Shown: positions 1 to 7,865 of the stretch, piece after piece
Layout: each line of letters starts with the position of its first letter
Numbering within the stretch: the stretch's first letter is position 1
DNA from: Chitinophaga pinensis
GTDB taxonomy: Bacteria > Bacteroidota > Bacteroidia > Chitinophagales > Chitinophagaceae
Direction of reading: 5' to 3'
Assembly: GCA_945874755.1 (NCBI GenBank)
Contig: CAMCHR010000018.1
Span: forward strand, 1 to 33,216
Length of the DNA: 33,216 nt
Translations under genes and position numbers: made by a program
The notes under the pieces: generated by a model
What the model saw: the letters and a program-made list of their open reading frames with translations, nothing else
Database searches by the model: none
Told to the model about the DNA's origin: nothing

Positions 1-57
1 GAACCTGAGACCCTCTGATTAACAGTCAGATGCTCTAACCAACTGAGCTAAGGAGGA
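1..57 (-). tRNA. tRNA-Asn (GTT), truncated by window start
   Basis: Reading the minus strand, the acceptor 5' strand TCCTCCT (57-51), T8/A9, a standard D arm, and an anticodon stem-loop with anticodon GTT at 23-21 are all present. The five anticodon stem pairs are complete. The T arm and 3' acceptor strand lie beyond the window start, so only about three quarters of the gene is visible. It lies downstream of the Rieske gene on the same strand but has its own promoter at 78-107. Confidence 0.93.
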
Positions 58-77
58 GTGTTCCCTTTAATGGGTTG

Positions 78-107
78 CAAAAATAATGAAATTTAGCTAA
101 GTACAAA
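78..107 (-). promoter_or_regulatory. Bacteroidota-type promoter of tRNA-Asn
   Basis: On the minus strand a TTTG (107-104) is followed after 18 bases (103-86) by TATTTTTG (85-78), matching the Bacteroidota housekeeping pattern TTG-N18/20-TAnnTTTG. It ends about 20 bases before the first base of the tRNA. The same -7 octamer, TATTTTTG, precedes tRNA-Ile at 2569. This is the best-formed promoter seen in the window. Confidence 0.7.
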
Positions 108-110
108 AGT

Positions 111-458
111 TTAAAAGAAAGAATTAGGCTTAAAACCAATAAAAAGTCCCTCTGGGCGTAGTTCTACGGGATAGGTTTTTAGGAAATAGCCCTCCCCGGT
201 TGTATTACGACCATTTTTCATGTCAAACGCGTATCTGTGTAAAGGACAAACCACTTGACCTAAAGGGTTGATATAGCCCTGTGCCATCCTCCCACTTGCA
301 TGGGGACATTTTTGAGCAAAAGCAAAGTAGCCATCCTTAAATTTAGCTAGGGTGATTTTTTTGCCATCTACTTCCAAATCTAATAATTGATTTGCGGGCC
401 AGTCTAAACTCAATGGCGCATCTGTGACTAAAACCCAATGCATTTCAGTAGCTGACAT
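111..458 (-). CDS. Rieske [2Fe-2S] domain protein
   Basis: A 115-residue single-domain Rieske protein. The two cluster-binding boxes are visible: CPH with Cys51 and His53, and CPLH with Cys71 and His74. The spacing fits small soluble ferredoxin-like Rieske proteins (NirD/BphF type) rather than membrane-anchored bc1 subunits, and there is no signal peptide or membrane helix, so a cytoplasmic electron carrier or small oxygenase/reductase subunit is expected. Its partner is not evident. The start codon lies 2 bases after the hflX stop, so the two genes are very probably cotranscribed and translationally coupled. The family is clear from the motifs; the specific redox partner is unknown. Confidence 0.88.
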   Translation of the reverse strand: MSATEMHWVLVTDAPLSLDWPANQLLDLEVDGKKITLAKFKDGYFAFAQKCPHASGRMAQGYINPLGQVVCPLHRYAFDMKNGRNTTGEGYFLKTYPVELRPEGLFIGFKPNSFF

Positions 459-460
459 AA

Positions 461-1648
461 CTAATAGAATACGGTCTTGTAAGGATATTTAATTTGATAC
501 ATGTCTCTCACATTATGTAAAATAATGGTTCTTAATTCTTCGATGTTTTGTTTTTCAATGGCAGATACAAAAACACAGTTGCTATTGGTTGCATTAATCC
601 ATCTTTCCTTTAGGTCTTTCTCTAAATCTTGTTTTACTTCGTCAGAAACCCATTCGTCAAAATAACGATCACGGTACAAATCCATTTTATTAAAAATAGT
701 TAGTACCGGTTTATTGAACGCTTTTAATTCTTGTAAGGTTTTATTGACTACCGCAATTTGGTCTTCATATTTTGGATGCGAGATGTCTACCACATGTAAT
801 AACACATCTGCCTCACGCACTTCATCCAAAGTGCTTTTAAAACTCTCTACTAAATGATGCGGAAGTTTACGAATGAATCCCACCGTGTCGCTTAATAAAA
901 ATGGCGTGTTTTCAAAAACGACTTTACGGGTAGTGGTATCTAAAGTAGCGAATAATTTATTTTCTGCAAACACTTCGCTTTTACTAATTAAGTTCATGAT
1001 GGTACTCTTGCCCACATTGGTGTAACCCACTAGTGCAACACGTATAAACTCGCCACGGTCCTTGCGTTGCGTGAATGCTTGTTTGTCTATTTCTTGTAAA
1101 CGCTTGCGGAGTAAATTAATCTTGTCCTTCACAATACGTCTATCTGTTTCAATTTCTGTTTCACCAGGACCACGTGATCCAATCCCCGCACCTTGTCTTT
1201 CCAAATGCGACCACATCCCTTTTAGTCTTGGTAAAATGTATTGGTATTGCGCCAACTCTACTTGCACTTTTGCTTGTGCTGTTCTTGCACGACGTGCAAA
1301 AATATCTAAGATCAAATCGCTTCGGTCAATCACCCTGCACTTTGCTTCCTTTTCAATATTCTGTATTTGAGATCCTGTTAACTCATCGTCAAATATCACT
1401 ACATCAATATCTTTAGCAGCAACATATTGTTTAATTTCTTCTAGCTTACCCTTACCCACAAATGTTTTACTATCTGGATGCGGTAGCCTTTGTTTGAAAA
1501 CTTTAATTGCTATCGCCCCTGCAGTTTCAGCTAAAAAAGCCAACTCCGCTAAATATTCATTGACCTGTTCTTCGGTATGCTCTTGTAGAATCACGCCCAC
1601 TAAGACCGCCTTCTCTTCTTCCTTTATAATTTGCTTTTTCTCTATCAA
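461..1648 (-). CDS. hflX: GTPase HflX
   Basis: HflX is a ribosome-associated GTPase that splits stalled 70S ribosomes under stress. Visible parts, numbered from the start chosen here: an N-terminal HflX domain, the glycine-rich GPGETEIETDRR segment before the G domain, P-loop GYTNVGKS (about 208-215), G3 DTVGF (about 254-258) and G4 NKMD (about 320-323). The frame can be extended to a TTG at 1669, but that TTG is the end of a promoter -7 box (TATCTTTG, 1674-1667). The next in-frame TTG at 1648, giving MIEKKQIIK, is therefore the more likely start, for about 395 residues. An internal non-canonical start is an inference. The Rieske gene follows immediately. Confidence 0.93.
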   Translation of the reverse strand: MIEKKQIIKEEEKAVLVGVILQEHTEEQVNEYLAELAFLAETAGAIAIKVFKQRLPHPDSKTFVGKGKLEEIKQYVAAKDIDVVIFDDELTGSQIQNIEKEAKCRVIDRSDLILDIFARRARTAQAKVQVELAQYQYILPRLKGMWSHLERQGAGIGSRGPGETEIETDRRIVKDKINLLRKRLQEIDKQAFTQRKDRGEFIRVALVGYTNVGKSTIMNLISKSEVFAENKLFATLDTTTRKVVFENTPFLLSDTVGFIRKLPHHLVESFKSTLDEVREADVLLHVVDISHPKYEDQIAVVNKTLQELKAFNKPVLTIFNKMDLYRDRYFDEWVSDEVKQDLEKDLKERWINATNSNCVFVSAIEKQNIEELRTIILHNVRDMYQIKYPYKTVFY

Positions 1649-1666
1649 AATGAAACTAAATTTATA

Positions 1667-1674
1667 CAAAGATA
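1667..1674 (-). promoter_or_regulatory. Candidate -7 box of hflX
   Basis: TATCTTTG on the minus strand fits TAnnTTTG exactly. No clear -33 TTG was seen at the usual distance. Its last three bases form the TTG that could otherwise be read as the hflX start, so transcription should begin downstream of that codon and translation at 1648. Confidence 0.5.
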
Positions 1675-1693
1675 ACTCAATACCTATGTAGAA

Positions 1694-1726
1694 TAAAAAA
1701 ACCCTCCCTTAATATAAAGGAGGGTT
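1694..1726 (-). terminator. Rho-independent terminator after the PorT-like gene
   Basis: Inverted repeat AACCCTCC (1700-1707) / GGAGGGTT (1719-1726) with a short AT-rich loop. On the minus strand it is followed by a run of six T (1699-1694). It sits 19 bases past the stop of the barrel gene at 1745 and separates it from hflX. Confidence 0.8.
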
Positions 1727-1744
1727 CTAAATTTTTTGAAGCTA

Positions 1745-2479
1745 CTATAACCCGCTAATGCTTAACCCAACAGATAGTCTGTTGAATGAAGGTCCGTATC
1801 CATCACGAAGCACAGGCGTTATAGAATAACCTACATTCAATGAAAGCAGTCCGTATCCTGCCCTTGCAGTCAATGTAATATCATTACTTGTGAAGAATCT
1901 TTTGTTGCTAACTTTTTGAATATATGTTTTACCATATAAAGAATTACCATTGAATGTTTGGAGATCCTTCGATTTAGTATAGCCCTTAAATAATAAACCC
2001 ACTTTAAGCCCAGCAGCAAATTTCCAAGACTTTGCAGGATTCGCTGGATTGGAATAGTATCTTAATTCAGCAGGTACTTGTAAGTATACTGTCGCTACTT
2101 TTTGTTTATCATATCTATTTGCTATAGAATCTAATTGTTTGAATCGAATGGTGTTGGCTACTTGCGCAAGATCTACATAGGTACCCTTGTCAATATATTG
2201 ATTGTTTGTACCAAACCCTATACCATAGGCAAGACTAAATTTATTGTTAGTCTTGAAAGGTTTGTCCAACATAAAATAAATATTGAAATGTTTACCTATA
2301 CCAGATGTCTTCACACTATCAGGAGCTCCAGACCAACTGTCGGTTCCAAATTGAATCATTAAATGATCGGCAGGACGGCTAGATAAGTCGGCCATTTTCT
2401 TTTCTGGAGGATTTGTTTGTGCATTTGCTAATCCACTGAATAACAAAATAGTAAGGAGAGATAAAATTACTTTCTTCAT
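1745..2479 (-). CDS. PorT-like outer-membrane beta-barrel protein
   Basis: A 244-residue protein with a clear signal peptide (MKKVILSLLTILLF...ANAQ), followed by alternating hydrophobic/aromatic strands such as FNIYFML, FSLAYGIGFG and ISLS near the C-terminus. That pattern is typical of the small outer-membrane barrel families (PorT-like, OMP_b-brl) abundant in Bacteroidota. No enzymatic motif is seen. It stands alone between a promoter-like box upstream and a strong terminator downstream. The ATG at 2479 is supported by the signal peptide. Function beyond an outer-membrane location cannot be read from the sequence. Confidence 0.8.
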   Translation of the reverse strand: MKKVILSLLTILLFSGLANAQTNPPEKKMADLSSRPADHLMIQFGTDSWSGAPDSVKTSGIGKHFNIYFMLDKPFKTNNKFSLAYGIGFGTNNQYIDKGTYVDLAQVANTIRFKQLDSIANRYDKQKVATVYLQVPAELRYYSNPANPAKSWKFAAGLKVGLLFKGYTKSKDLQTFNGNSLYGKTYIQKVSNKRFFTSNDITLTARAGYGLLSLNVGYSITPVLRDGYGPSFNRLSVGLSISGL

Positions 2480-2483
2480 TTGG

Positions 2484-2491
2484 CAAAAATA
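2484..2491 (-). promoter_or_regulatory. Candidate -7 box of the PorT-like gene
   Basis: TATTTTTG on the minus strand (2491-2484) ends only 4 bases before the ATG at 2479. If used, the transcript would be leaderless or nearly so. Only the -7 half is convincing. Confidence 0.35.
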
Positions 2492-2568
2492 ATTGAAAAA
2501 AAGGGTAGAACACTTTAAAAAAGGTTAAAATATTAAGGCATTATGTTCAAATAGAGGGTCAATTTTAC

Positions 2569-2576
2569 TATTTTTG
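2569..2576 (+). promoter_or_regulatory. -7 box of tRNA-Ile(CAU)
   Basis: TATTTTTG, followed by C, as at tRNA-Asn, ends 21 bases before the tRNA. A TTC at 2546-2548 lies 20 bases upstream and could be an imperfect -33 element. Confidence 0.55.
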
Positions 2577-2597
2577 CAGCCTGTCATCGAAAGATGC

Positions 2598-2671
2598 GGG
2601 CCTATAGCTCAGTTGGTTAGAGCACCTGACTCATAATCAGGGGGTCCCTGGATCATGCCCAGGTGGGCCCA
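2598..2671 (+). tRNA. tRNA with CAT anticodon, probably tRNA-Ile2
   Basis: A full cloverleaf: acceptor GGGCCTA (2598-2604) pairs with TGGGCCC (2664-2670) with one G-T pair, discriminator A73 at 2671, a normal D arm, and anticodon CAT at 2632-2634 in a GACTCATAATC stem-loop. That stem-loop, together with the Ile-like GGGCC acceptor, favours Ile2 (lysidine-modified, reads AUA) over elongator Met. CCA is not encoded. The T arm CCTGG/CCAGG encloses the loop ATCATGC instead of the usual TTCRANN, so T54 and A58 are exchanged to A54 and T58. Bases 2630-2672 recur exactly at 8929-8971. Confidence 0.9.
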
Positions 2672-2672
2672 C
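2630..2672 (+). repeat. Left copy of 43-bp direct repeat (attL-like)
   Basis: These 43 bases run from anticodon-loop position 32 through the discriminator and one base beyond. They are identical to 8929-8971 in the same orientation. Identity that starts in the anticodon loop and runs to the tRNA 3' end is the usual footprint of tyrosine-recombinase integration into a tRNA gene. Confidence 0.75.
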
Positions 2673-2682
2673 TTGAATATCA

Positions 2683-2715
2683 ACCACTTATGATTTGTTT
2701 CATAGGTGGTTTTTT
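2683..2715 (+). terminator. tRNA-Ile terminator, hairpin family B copy 1
   Basis: ACCACTTATGA (2683-2693) and TCATAGGTGGT (2700-2710) form an 11-bp stem with one G-T pair and a 6-base loop, followed by TTTTT. It begins 11 bases after the tRNA. A near-copy, including the flanking ATATCA before and TTGGCC-like bases after, lies at 28803-28835. Confidence 0.75.
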
Positions 2716-2716
2716 C

Positions 2717-2790
2717 TTTTGGGCCAAGTTTGGGCCAGGTTTTCAAAAAAAACGGGTTATATAGGTTAATTACGATAAATCTATTTCAAT
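2717..2790 (+). repeat. Dispersed repeat C, copy 1
   Basis: Starts with two GGGCCA blocks 11 bases apart (2721 and 2732), followed by GGTTTTCA, an A run, ACGGGTTA and an AT-rich tail reaching AAATCTATTTCAAT. The order and spacing match copy 2 at about 8790-8870. The last bases enter the 3' end of the amylase gene. Paired short direct repeats next to an att-like site could be recombinase arm sites, which is an inference. Confidence 0.6.
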
Positions 2791-4319
2791 TCAAACACCG
2801 CTAATTGGTAAGGGCTAAGTTCAATTTCATTTTTCTTAAAGCTAGCTTTGCCGTATAGTGAATTAGATTTACTATAATCATTTTCAAATGTTGCAGTTTG
2901 CGGCTCATTAGAAAGATTAACCGCAACAAGCACTTTAGTATTTTTATGGGTTCTATAAAAACTAAAAACCTTATTGTTACTATTTATAGCATTTACATAA
3001 TTGCCGTCTGCCAATGCAGCATTACTTTGTTTTAATTCAATCATTTTCTTATAATAATTGAACAAAGAATTCTTGTCATCTATTTGAGCTGCTAGTGAAA
3101 TATCGTCATTTACTTTTAAGTTGTCATTATTCCATGCGGCTGATATATTTCTATACCAGGTAGCCATTCCCGTTCCTTCATAGGACTTATTCCATTTAAA
3201 CGCAGTTCTTCGAGGAATGTCGTTGCCATCGGTACCACCCCAATTGCCATTCTTCCCAAGCATACCAATTTCCTGTCCATAATAAATAGAAGGAATACCG
3301 CCAATTAAAAACATTAACGAGGCTGCTATTTTCTGTTTGTCTTTATTTGGCTCAATAGATGCGAACCTGTCTATATCATGATTTTCAATGAATATAATTT
3401 GCTCCTTGTCTTTGGGGCATTTTAATAAAATGGAATCGGCATTTCTAATTAAATTTTGTTTGTCAAAGGATACAATCGCTTGTTGTAAACCAAAACCAAA
3501 TACTCTGTCCACCCCTGCATTTGCCAAGTAGCCATATCCATAATCTTTCCAATCTGCTTGTTCTGCAACTGTTTTAAGTGATGGATTCTTCTTTTTTAAA
3601 TAGGTCATTAATGGAGTCCAAAACTCCTCAAACAAATTAGTAAGGGTGGGTTTGCCATCTAAATGATCCATTGCGTGGTCTAATCTAAAACCATCAACTC
3701 CATCATCAAATTTTCCATCCTTGTTGGGGTCGACAAAATAAGAAAATAATTTTTTATTGTAATCAAGTACTTTTTTACTTCTAAGATTTACAGTAGTAAT
3801 TTTGATAGAAGTTCCGTTATAATTATTTAATTGACGTAAATCATATATAATAGTAGCAGGTGTTTTATGCGCTGAGTCATCAAATAAAATATAGTCACTA
3901 TACTTTGAATTTAAATTTCCTACCGCATCTTTCCACCATAAGTGTTTTTCAGTTACATACTGGGTTTCCATGTCCATATATACTTTCATGCCACGCTTAT
4001 GAATTTCTTTTACGAGCGATAAATATTCATTCATTGTGCCTAAAGAAGGATCAATTTTTTCAAAATCATTTGCAAAATAGTTGTGGTAACAGTCGGCATC
4101 ATACAAAGGCAAAAGTAAAATTGAAGTAACCCCCAGGTCCTGCAAATAAGGCAACTTTTGTTTTAAACCATTCAAGTCGCCATATGTATTGCCATCGCTG
4201 TCATAAAAACTACGTTGAAAAACATGATACATCACTTCCCCCTTTGGAGAAGTCGTATTTTTTTGTGCGAAACTCATAGTACTTAAAAATAGCAAACTCG
4301 TAAAAATCGTAAATTTCAT
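2781..4319 (-). CDS. Exported GH13 alpha-amylase family glycosidase
   Basis: A 512-residue protein with a signal peptide ending in SFAQ, so it acts in the periplasm or outside on alpha-glucans or maltodextrins. The GH13 barrel is clear: nucleophile Asp214 in GFRLDHAMDH, acid/base Glu253 in VAEQADW, and transition-state Asp315 in IENHDIDR. Conserved region I is unusual: the common DxxxNH reads MDMETQYVTEKH, without the Asn-His pair. A C-terminal all-beta domain C ends in SPYQLAVFEL. It is the last gene of a four-gene unit and starts 18 bases after the neighbouring glucosidase stop. Exact substrate and linkage cannot be read from the sequence. Confidence 0.9.
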   Translation of the reverse strand: MKFTIFTSLLFLSTMSFAQKNTTSPKGEVMYHVFQRSFYDSDGNTYGDLNGLKQKLPYLQDLGVTSILLLPLYDADCYHNYFANDFEKIDPSLGTMNEYLSLVKEIHKRGMKVYMDMETQYVTEKHLWWKDAVGNLNSKYSDYILFDDSAHKTPATIIYDLRQLNNYNGTSIKITTVNLRSKKVLDYNKKLFSYFVDPNKDGKFDDGVDGFRLDHAMDHLDGKPTLTNLFEEFWTPLMTYLKKKNPSLKTVAEQADWKDYGYGYLANAGVDRVFGFGLQQAIVSFDKQNLIRNADSILLKCPKDKEQIIFIENHDIDRFASIEPNKDKQKIAASLMFLIGGIPSIYYGQEIGMLGKNGNWGGTDGNDIPRRTAFKWNKSYEGTGMATWYRNISAAWNNDNLKVNDDISLAAQIDDKNSLFNYYKKMIELKQSNAALADGNYVNAINSNNKVFSFYRTHKNTKVLVAVNLSNEPQTATFENDYSKSNSLYGKASFKKNEIELSPYQLAVFELK

Positions 4320-4337
4320 AATTATTGTTTTAAAAAG

Positions 4338-6026
4338 TTAATTTGATGTTTTATAAATCACAGCTGCATAGGGATCGTATATATTATTATGACTCGGTTC
4401 TGCGTAATTGCTAATTAATATATTGTCTTTGGTTATTGGGATCGTCGTTCTTAGCAAAGCAGGTGTATCAGAAAAATTTAAGACGACTAAAAATTGCTCA
4501 TGATCTAATGTTCTTGTGTATGCAAATATTTGTTCATTGGATTCGTCTACTAATTCATATGCACCATAAACTAATGTTAAATTATTTTTTCTTAACTGCA
4601 CCAATTCCCTAAAATAATTGAGCACAGAATCAGGATCATTTTCTTGTGCTGCTACATTTAAGGTTTTATAGTTTTTGTTCACCTCTAACCAAGGACTAGC
4701 ATTCGTGAACCCAGCATTTTCTTTATCATTCCATTGCATTGGAGTCCTGCTATTATCTCTACTTATGTTTGAATGAGATTGCAAAAAACCCTCATAATCT
4801 TCCCCTTTTTGTTTCAACTGATTATAATAGTTAATGGTATACACATCCTGGTAGTTTTCTATTTTAGTATGATTCGTGTTTACCATGCCAATTTCATCTC
4901 CATTGTATATATAGGGAGTAGCCCGCATACTTAATATAAATGTTTGTAACATTTTTGCCGAAATTTCTCTAAAAGCTTCGCTATCATTTCCAAAACGACT
5001 TACCATACGACTCATATCATGGTTGCCTAAATATATAGTGCCCCATCCCTTTGCTGCAAACACTTTATCCCAATTATTAAATATCTTTTTCCATTCTACT
5101 AAATCCCAATGCGTATCATCGGCATACATAAAATTTTCTTTACTAACACCAACACCAGTATGATCAAAGTGATAAAAAGTTTGTAATTCGTTTCTTTCTT
5201 CATCCACAAATAATAAAGCATCTTCCGTTGTTACAAAACTCATCTCCCCTACGTTCATGCAATCATACTTGGAAAACACTTCTCTATTCATTTCTTGTAA
5301 ATAATCATGTAAAAAAGGGCCTTGTGCATAATAAGGGAACCATTTACTTACATGCATATTCTCGGGCATTTCAGGAAAACTAGTGTCTTTTGATATACAA
5401 GCAATCACATCCAATCTAAAACCATCAATACCCTTATCTAACCAAAATTTCATAACACTATATATGGCATGTCTCACTTCAGGGTTCTCCCAATTTAAAT
5501 CTGGTTGCTTTTCACTAAATATGTGAAAGTAATAACTATTGGTTAAGGCATCATATTTCCATGCATTGTTTTGCTTATCAAATATGCTCCACCGATAAGG
5601 CGGTTTCCCTTTTTCTGCATCCCACCAATGATAGTAATTACGATAGGGATTATCTCTGGATTTTCTGCTTTCTTGAAACCATGGATGTTCATCGCTAGTA
5701 TGATTCGCGACCAAGTCCATGATTAACTTAATGCCTCTTTCATGCAAACCTTTTAACATTAGGTCAAAATCTTCCATGGACCCAAAATCCTTCATAATGG
5801 CCTTATAGTCAGAAATGTCATAACCCATATCATCATTAGGAGATTCAAATATAGGATTCAACCATACCACATCTACTCCCAGGCTTTTAATATAATCTAG
5901 TTTTTCAATGACACCCTTTAAATCACCAATACCATCGCCATTCGTGTCCTTATAACTTCGAGGATACAATTGGTAAACAATTTTTTCTTTCCACCATTTC
6001 CTTTGTATATTTTCTTGGTTGGGCAT
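4338..6026 (-). CDS. Cytoplasmic GH13 alpha-glucosidase (oligo-1,6-glucosidase-like)
   Basis: A 562-residue enzyme without a signal peptide, close in length and motifs to oligo-1,6-glucosidase / alpha-glucosidase / trehalose-6-phosphate hydrolase (GH13 subfamilies such as 31). Visible: N-terminal WWKEKIVYQLYPRSYKDTNG, region I DLVANH (104-109), nucleophile Asp206 in GFRLDV, acid/base Glu261 in NVGEM, and Asp338 in GNHD. The residue after the nucleophile is Val207, which in this group is linked to alpha-1,6 preference, whereas Thr goes with alpha-1,4 (family knowledge). With the exported amylase downstream it suggests external glucan cutting followed by hydrolysis inside the cell. No dedicated transporter gene is nearby. 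Confidence 0.92.
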   Translation of the reverse strand: MPNQENIQRKWWKEKIVYQLYPRSYKDTNGDGIGDLKGVIEKLDYIKSLGVDVVWLNPIFESPNDDMGYDISDYKAIMKDFGSMEDFDLMLKGLHERGIKLIMDLVANHTSDEHPWFQESRKSRDNPYRNYYHWWDAEKGKPPYRWSIFDKQNNAWKYDALTNSYYFHIFSEKQPDLNWENPEVRHAIYSVMKFWLDKGIDGFRLDVIACISKDTSFPEMPENMHVSKWFPYYAQGPFLHDYLQEMNREVFSKYDCMNVGEMSFVTTEDALLFVDEERNELQTFYHFDHTGVGVSKENFMYADDTHWDLVEWKKIFNNWDKVFAAKGWGTIYLGNHDMSRMVSRFGNDSEAFREISAKMLQTFILSMRATPYIYNGDEIGMVNTNHTKIENYQDVYTINYYNQLKQKGEDYEGFLQSHSNISRDNSRTPMQWNDKENAGFTNASPWLEVNKNYKTLNVAAQENDPDSVLNYFRELVQLRKNNLTLVYGAYELVDESNEQIFAYTRTLDHEQFLVVLNFSDTPALLRTTIPITKDNILISNYAEPSHNNIYDPYAAVIYKTSN

Positions 6027-6078
6027 ATTTTATTTTTTTAATGTATTGTCTAACAAAAAGACAAACACTAAAGCATTT

Positions 6079-6909
6079 TTAAAACTTGTTTTTTAAATAA
6101 TTCATCATCTTAAGATTAATTTCCAACTGATTACCCAAAGGTTGTTTGGTAAATGGCATTGAAGGCATATAAGGAGCTGGACCAAATTCAGGAGTTATAG
6201 TGAATATTTTAGTTTTTTTACTTTTTTGATAATTAATAATTGATTGCCACCATGTTTCAAATTGAGTGAAATGACCTTGCCACTCTGGTGCAAACGGATC
6301 GTTAACTTGAGCACCTTGTTCATGTCCAATTCTTGCATGGATATGACCAATATGTGGAATAATTTGTTGAATTATCTCCTCCTGATCTTGCATCATACTT
6401 TCAGATACTGCACAAAAATGAGAGAAGTCGCCCACTAGTTCTATTTCTGGAAATTTATTTAAATAGGGGATTAATGAAGCTGCATGAAATGAAAACCTCC
6501 CCCTGTGAGTTTCAAATAAAATACGAACCCCTGTTTTATAACTTAGGTTTAAGGCAGCATCAATAACCCTGCAATTATCATCAAATGAAAAATAATCTTT
6601 CCCAATATGCGCATTTATAAAGCTTGGTTTAAATAAAGATAATTCGGTTAAATTTATTTTAATCTTGCTTAAGTAATTATCAACGGTAGCCTTTTCTGCA
6701 GAAACAATATGTTGTGCTATAAAAATAAAATCAGCATTTCTATGCATTATACCCTTCATCTTTTCAATAAACAGTTCTGAGAATGCATCGGTTAAAGATG
6801 GTAAAAATATTTCAATGCCCTCGTATCCCCAAGACAGCACTTTGTCAACAAAAACATCAGGCGAATCCATTTCTGAACCCCAATAGGTACAACAATATCT
6901 TATTTGCAA
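6079..6909 (-). CDS. Sugar phosphate isomerase/epimerase-like TIM barrel protein
   Basis: A 276-residue member of the xylose isomerase-like / AP-endonuclease-2 superfamily. Likely metal ligands are visible in order: Glu in ILFETHRGR, Asp and His in VGDFSHFC, the His-rich HIGHIHARIGHEQG segment, and a C-terminal Glu in TPEFGP. Such proteins are cytoplasmic and convert sugars, ketoses or inositol-like compounds; the substrate here is unknown. The gene begins 13 bases after the PhyH-type gene and precedes the glucosidase on the same strand. This isomerase-plus-PhyH pairing is a common motif of carbohydrate clusters in Bacteroidota. Confidence 0.82.
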   Translation of the reverse strand: MQIRYCCTYWGSEMDSPDVFVDKVLSWGYEGIEIFLPSLTDAFSELFIEKMKGIMHRNADFIFIAQHIVSAEKATVDNYLSKIKINLTELSLFKPSFINAHIGKDYFSFDDNCRVIDAALNLSYKTGVRILFETHRGRFSFHAASLIPYLNKFPEIELVGDFSHFCAVSESMMQDQEEIIQQIIPHIGHIHARIGHEQGAQVNDPFAPEWQGHFTQFETWWQSIINYQKSKKTKIFTITPEFGPAPYMPSMPFTKQPLGNQLEINLKMMNYLKNKF

Positions 6910-6922
6910 GGGAATCGTTTTA

Positions 6923-7741
6923 TTAAATTACAGGGTTAAGTGGCGTATCAATCACTTCCCCAATTTTTGCTCCTGGACACCAAGTATTCCAATCATTAAT
7001 TTGATTTTTATTCTCAGGATTTTTTAACACCATATCCTTATCCATATAAATCACTGTCATCACTTTACGCATTTGATTGGTAGTGTTAGCGCCAGCACGA
7101 TGAAACACCCACCCGCTATGAAAACTTACTTCCCCTAAATCGAATGCTTCAATGACATGATTAAAATTAGTAACCTTTAATTTTTGTTGGATTAATCTTT
7201 CACTTTCATCTCCAATTTCTAAATCACGTCCTTCCACAATTTGGTGACTACCTGCACTAAATTCTAATGGACCTAATTCCAATGGCGTTGCTTGTAATGG
7301 AATCCATGCAGTTACTGTTTTATCAGTCTCAAGTGGCCAATAGTATTGGTCAGCATGCCATGGTGTAATGCCTCCACCACCTTCTTTAAATAGAGCCTGG
7401 TCATGATAAATTCGAACACCACTAGTGTTCATTAAATCTGATGCAATTTGTGCAAGTCTTTTACTAAAAACAAATTCTTTGACAAGTTCATCTTCTTTCC
7501 AGAGATTAAATAATTGAAGAAAAGCTTTACCATATGTAGTTCTTTGTTCTATTGGTGTATTTTCTTTATTCATTAAGGATACCCTTTGACTTATTGCATC
7601 ATTAAAAAAAGTTATTGTTGGTTCATCAAAAACTTGTTTGAGTTTGATAAACCTGTTTTGTTGATAGAACTGAATTTGTTCCTTTGTCAGTAAATAAGGC
7701 TTGGATAAGGTCTCCTTAACGGATGAAGGTATTTTGATCAT
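6923..7741 (-). CDS. Phytanoyl-CoA dioxygenase (PhyH) family protein
   Basis: A 272-residue Fe(II)/2-oxoglutarate oxygenase of the PhyH family. The facial triad is readable as His129 and Asp131 in TPWHADQYYW with distal His214 in WVFHRAGANTT; Arg225 is a candidate 2-oxoglutarate ligand. Despite the family name, bacterial members mostly hydroxylate small molecules, and association with sugar-handling genes is common. It is the first gene of the minus-strand unit, 124 bases from the divergent AraC gene. Its role with the isomerase and glycosidases is not known, but it may process an unusual sugar derivative. Confidence 0.88.
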   Translation of the reverse strand: MIKIPSSVKETLSKPYLLTKEQIQFYQQNRFIKLKQVFDEPTITFFNDAISQRVSLMNKENTPIEQRTTYGKAFLQLFNLWKEDELVKEFVFSKRLAQIASDLMNTSGVRIYHDQALFKEGGGGITPWHADQYYWPLETDKTVTAWIPLQATPLELGPLEFSAGSHQIVEGRDLEIGDESERLIQQKLKVTNFNHVIEAFDLGEVSFHSGWVFHRAGANTTNQMRKVMTVIYMDKDMVLKNPENKNQINDWNTWCPGAKIGEVIDTPLNPVI

Positions 7742-7832
7742 AAATGTGATTTTGTAAGTAAAATTATCGAGTTGGTTTTATATAATATGACATGGTATTT
7801 GCCAATAATGACACTATATTGTCTAAATTTTA

Positions 7833-7840
7833 TAAATTTG
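7833..7840 (+). promoter_or_regulatory. Candidate -7 box of the AraC-type regulator
   Basis: TAAATTTG, an exact TAnnTTTG match, lies 25 bases before the ATG at 7866 in the 124-bp divergent intergenic region. No convincing -33 partner was found. The operator for both directions should also lie in 7742-7865, but no inverted repeat was obvious. Confidence 0.45.
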
Positions 7841-7865
7841 ACGTATAAATTGATTAAATAGTGTT

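Noticed and set aside
1062..1416. Plus-strand open frames inside hflX
   Set aside because: They lie wholly within a well-supported GTPase gene on the other strand and show Cys/Leu-rich, shadow-like composition.
2781..6026. The two adjacent GH13 genes as a recent tandem duplication
   Set aside because: Length, signal peptide, region I and most of the sequence differ; they are different GH13 types placed together.
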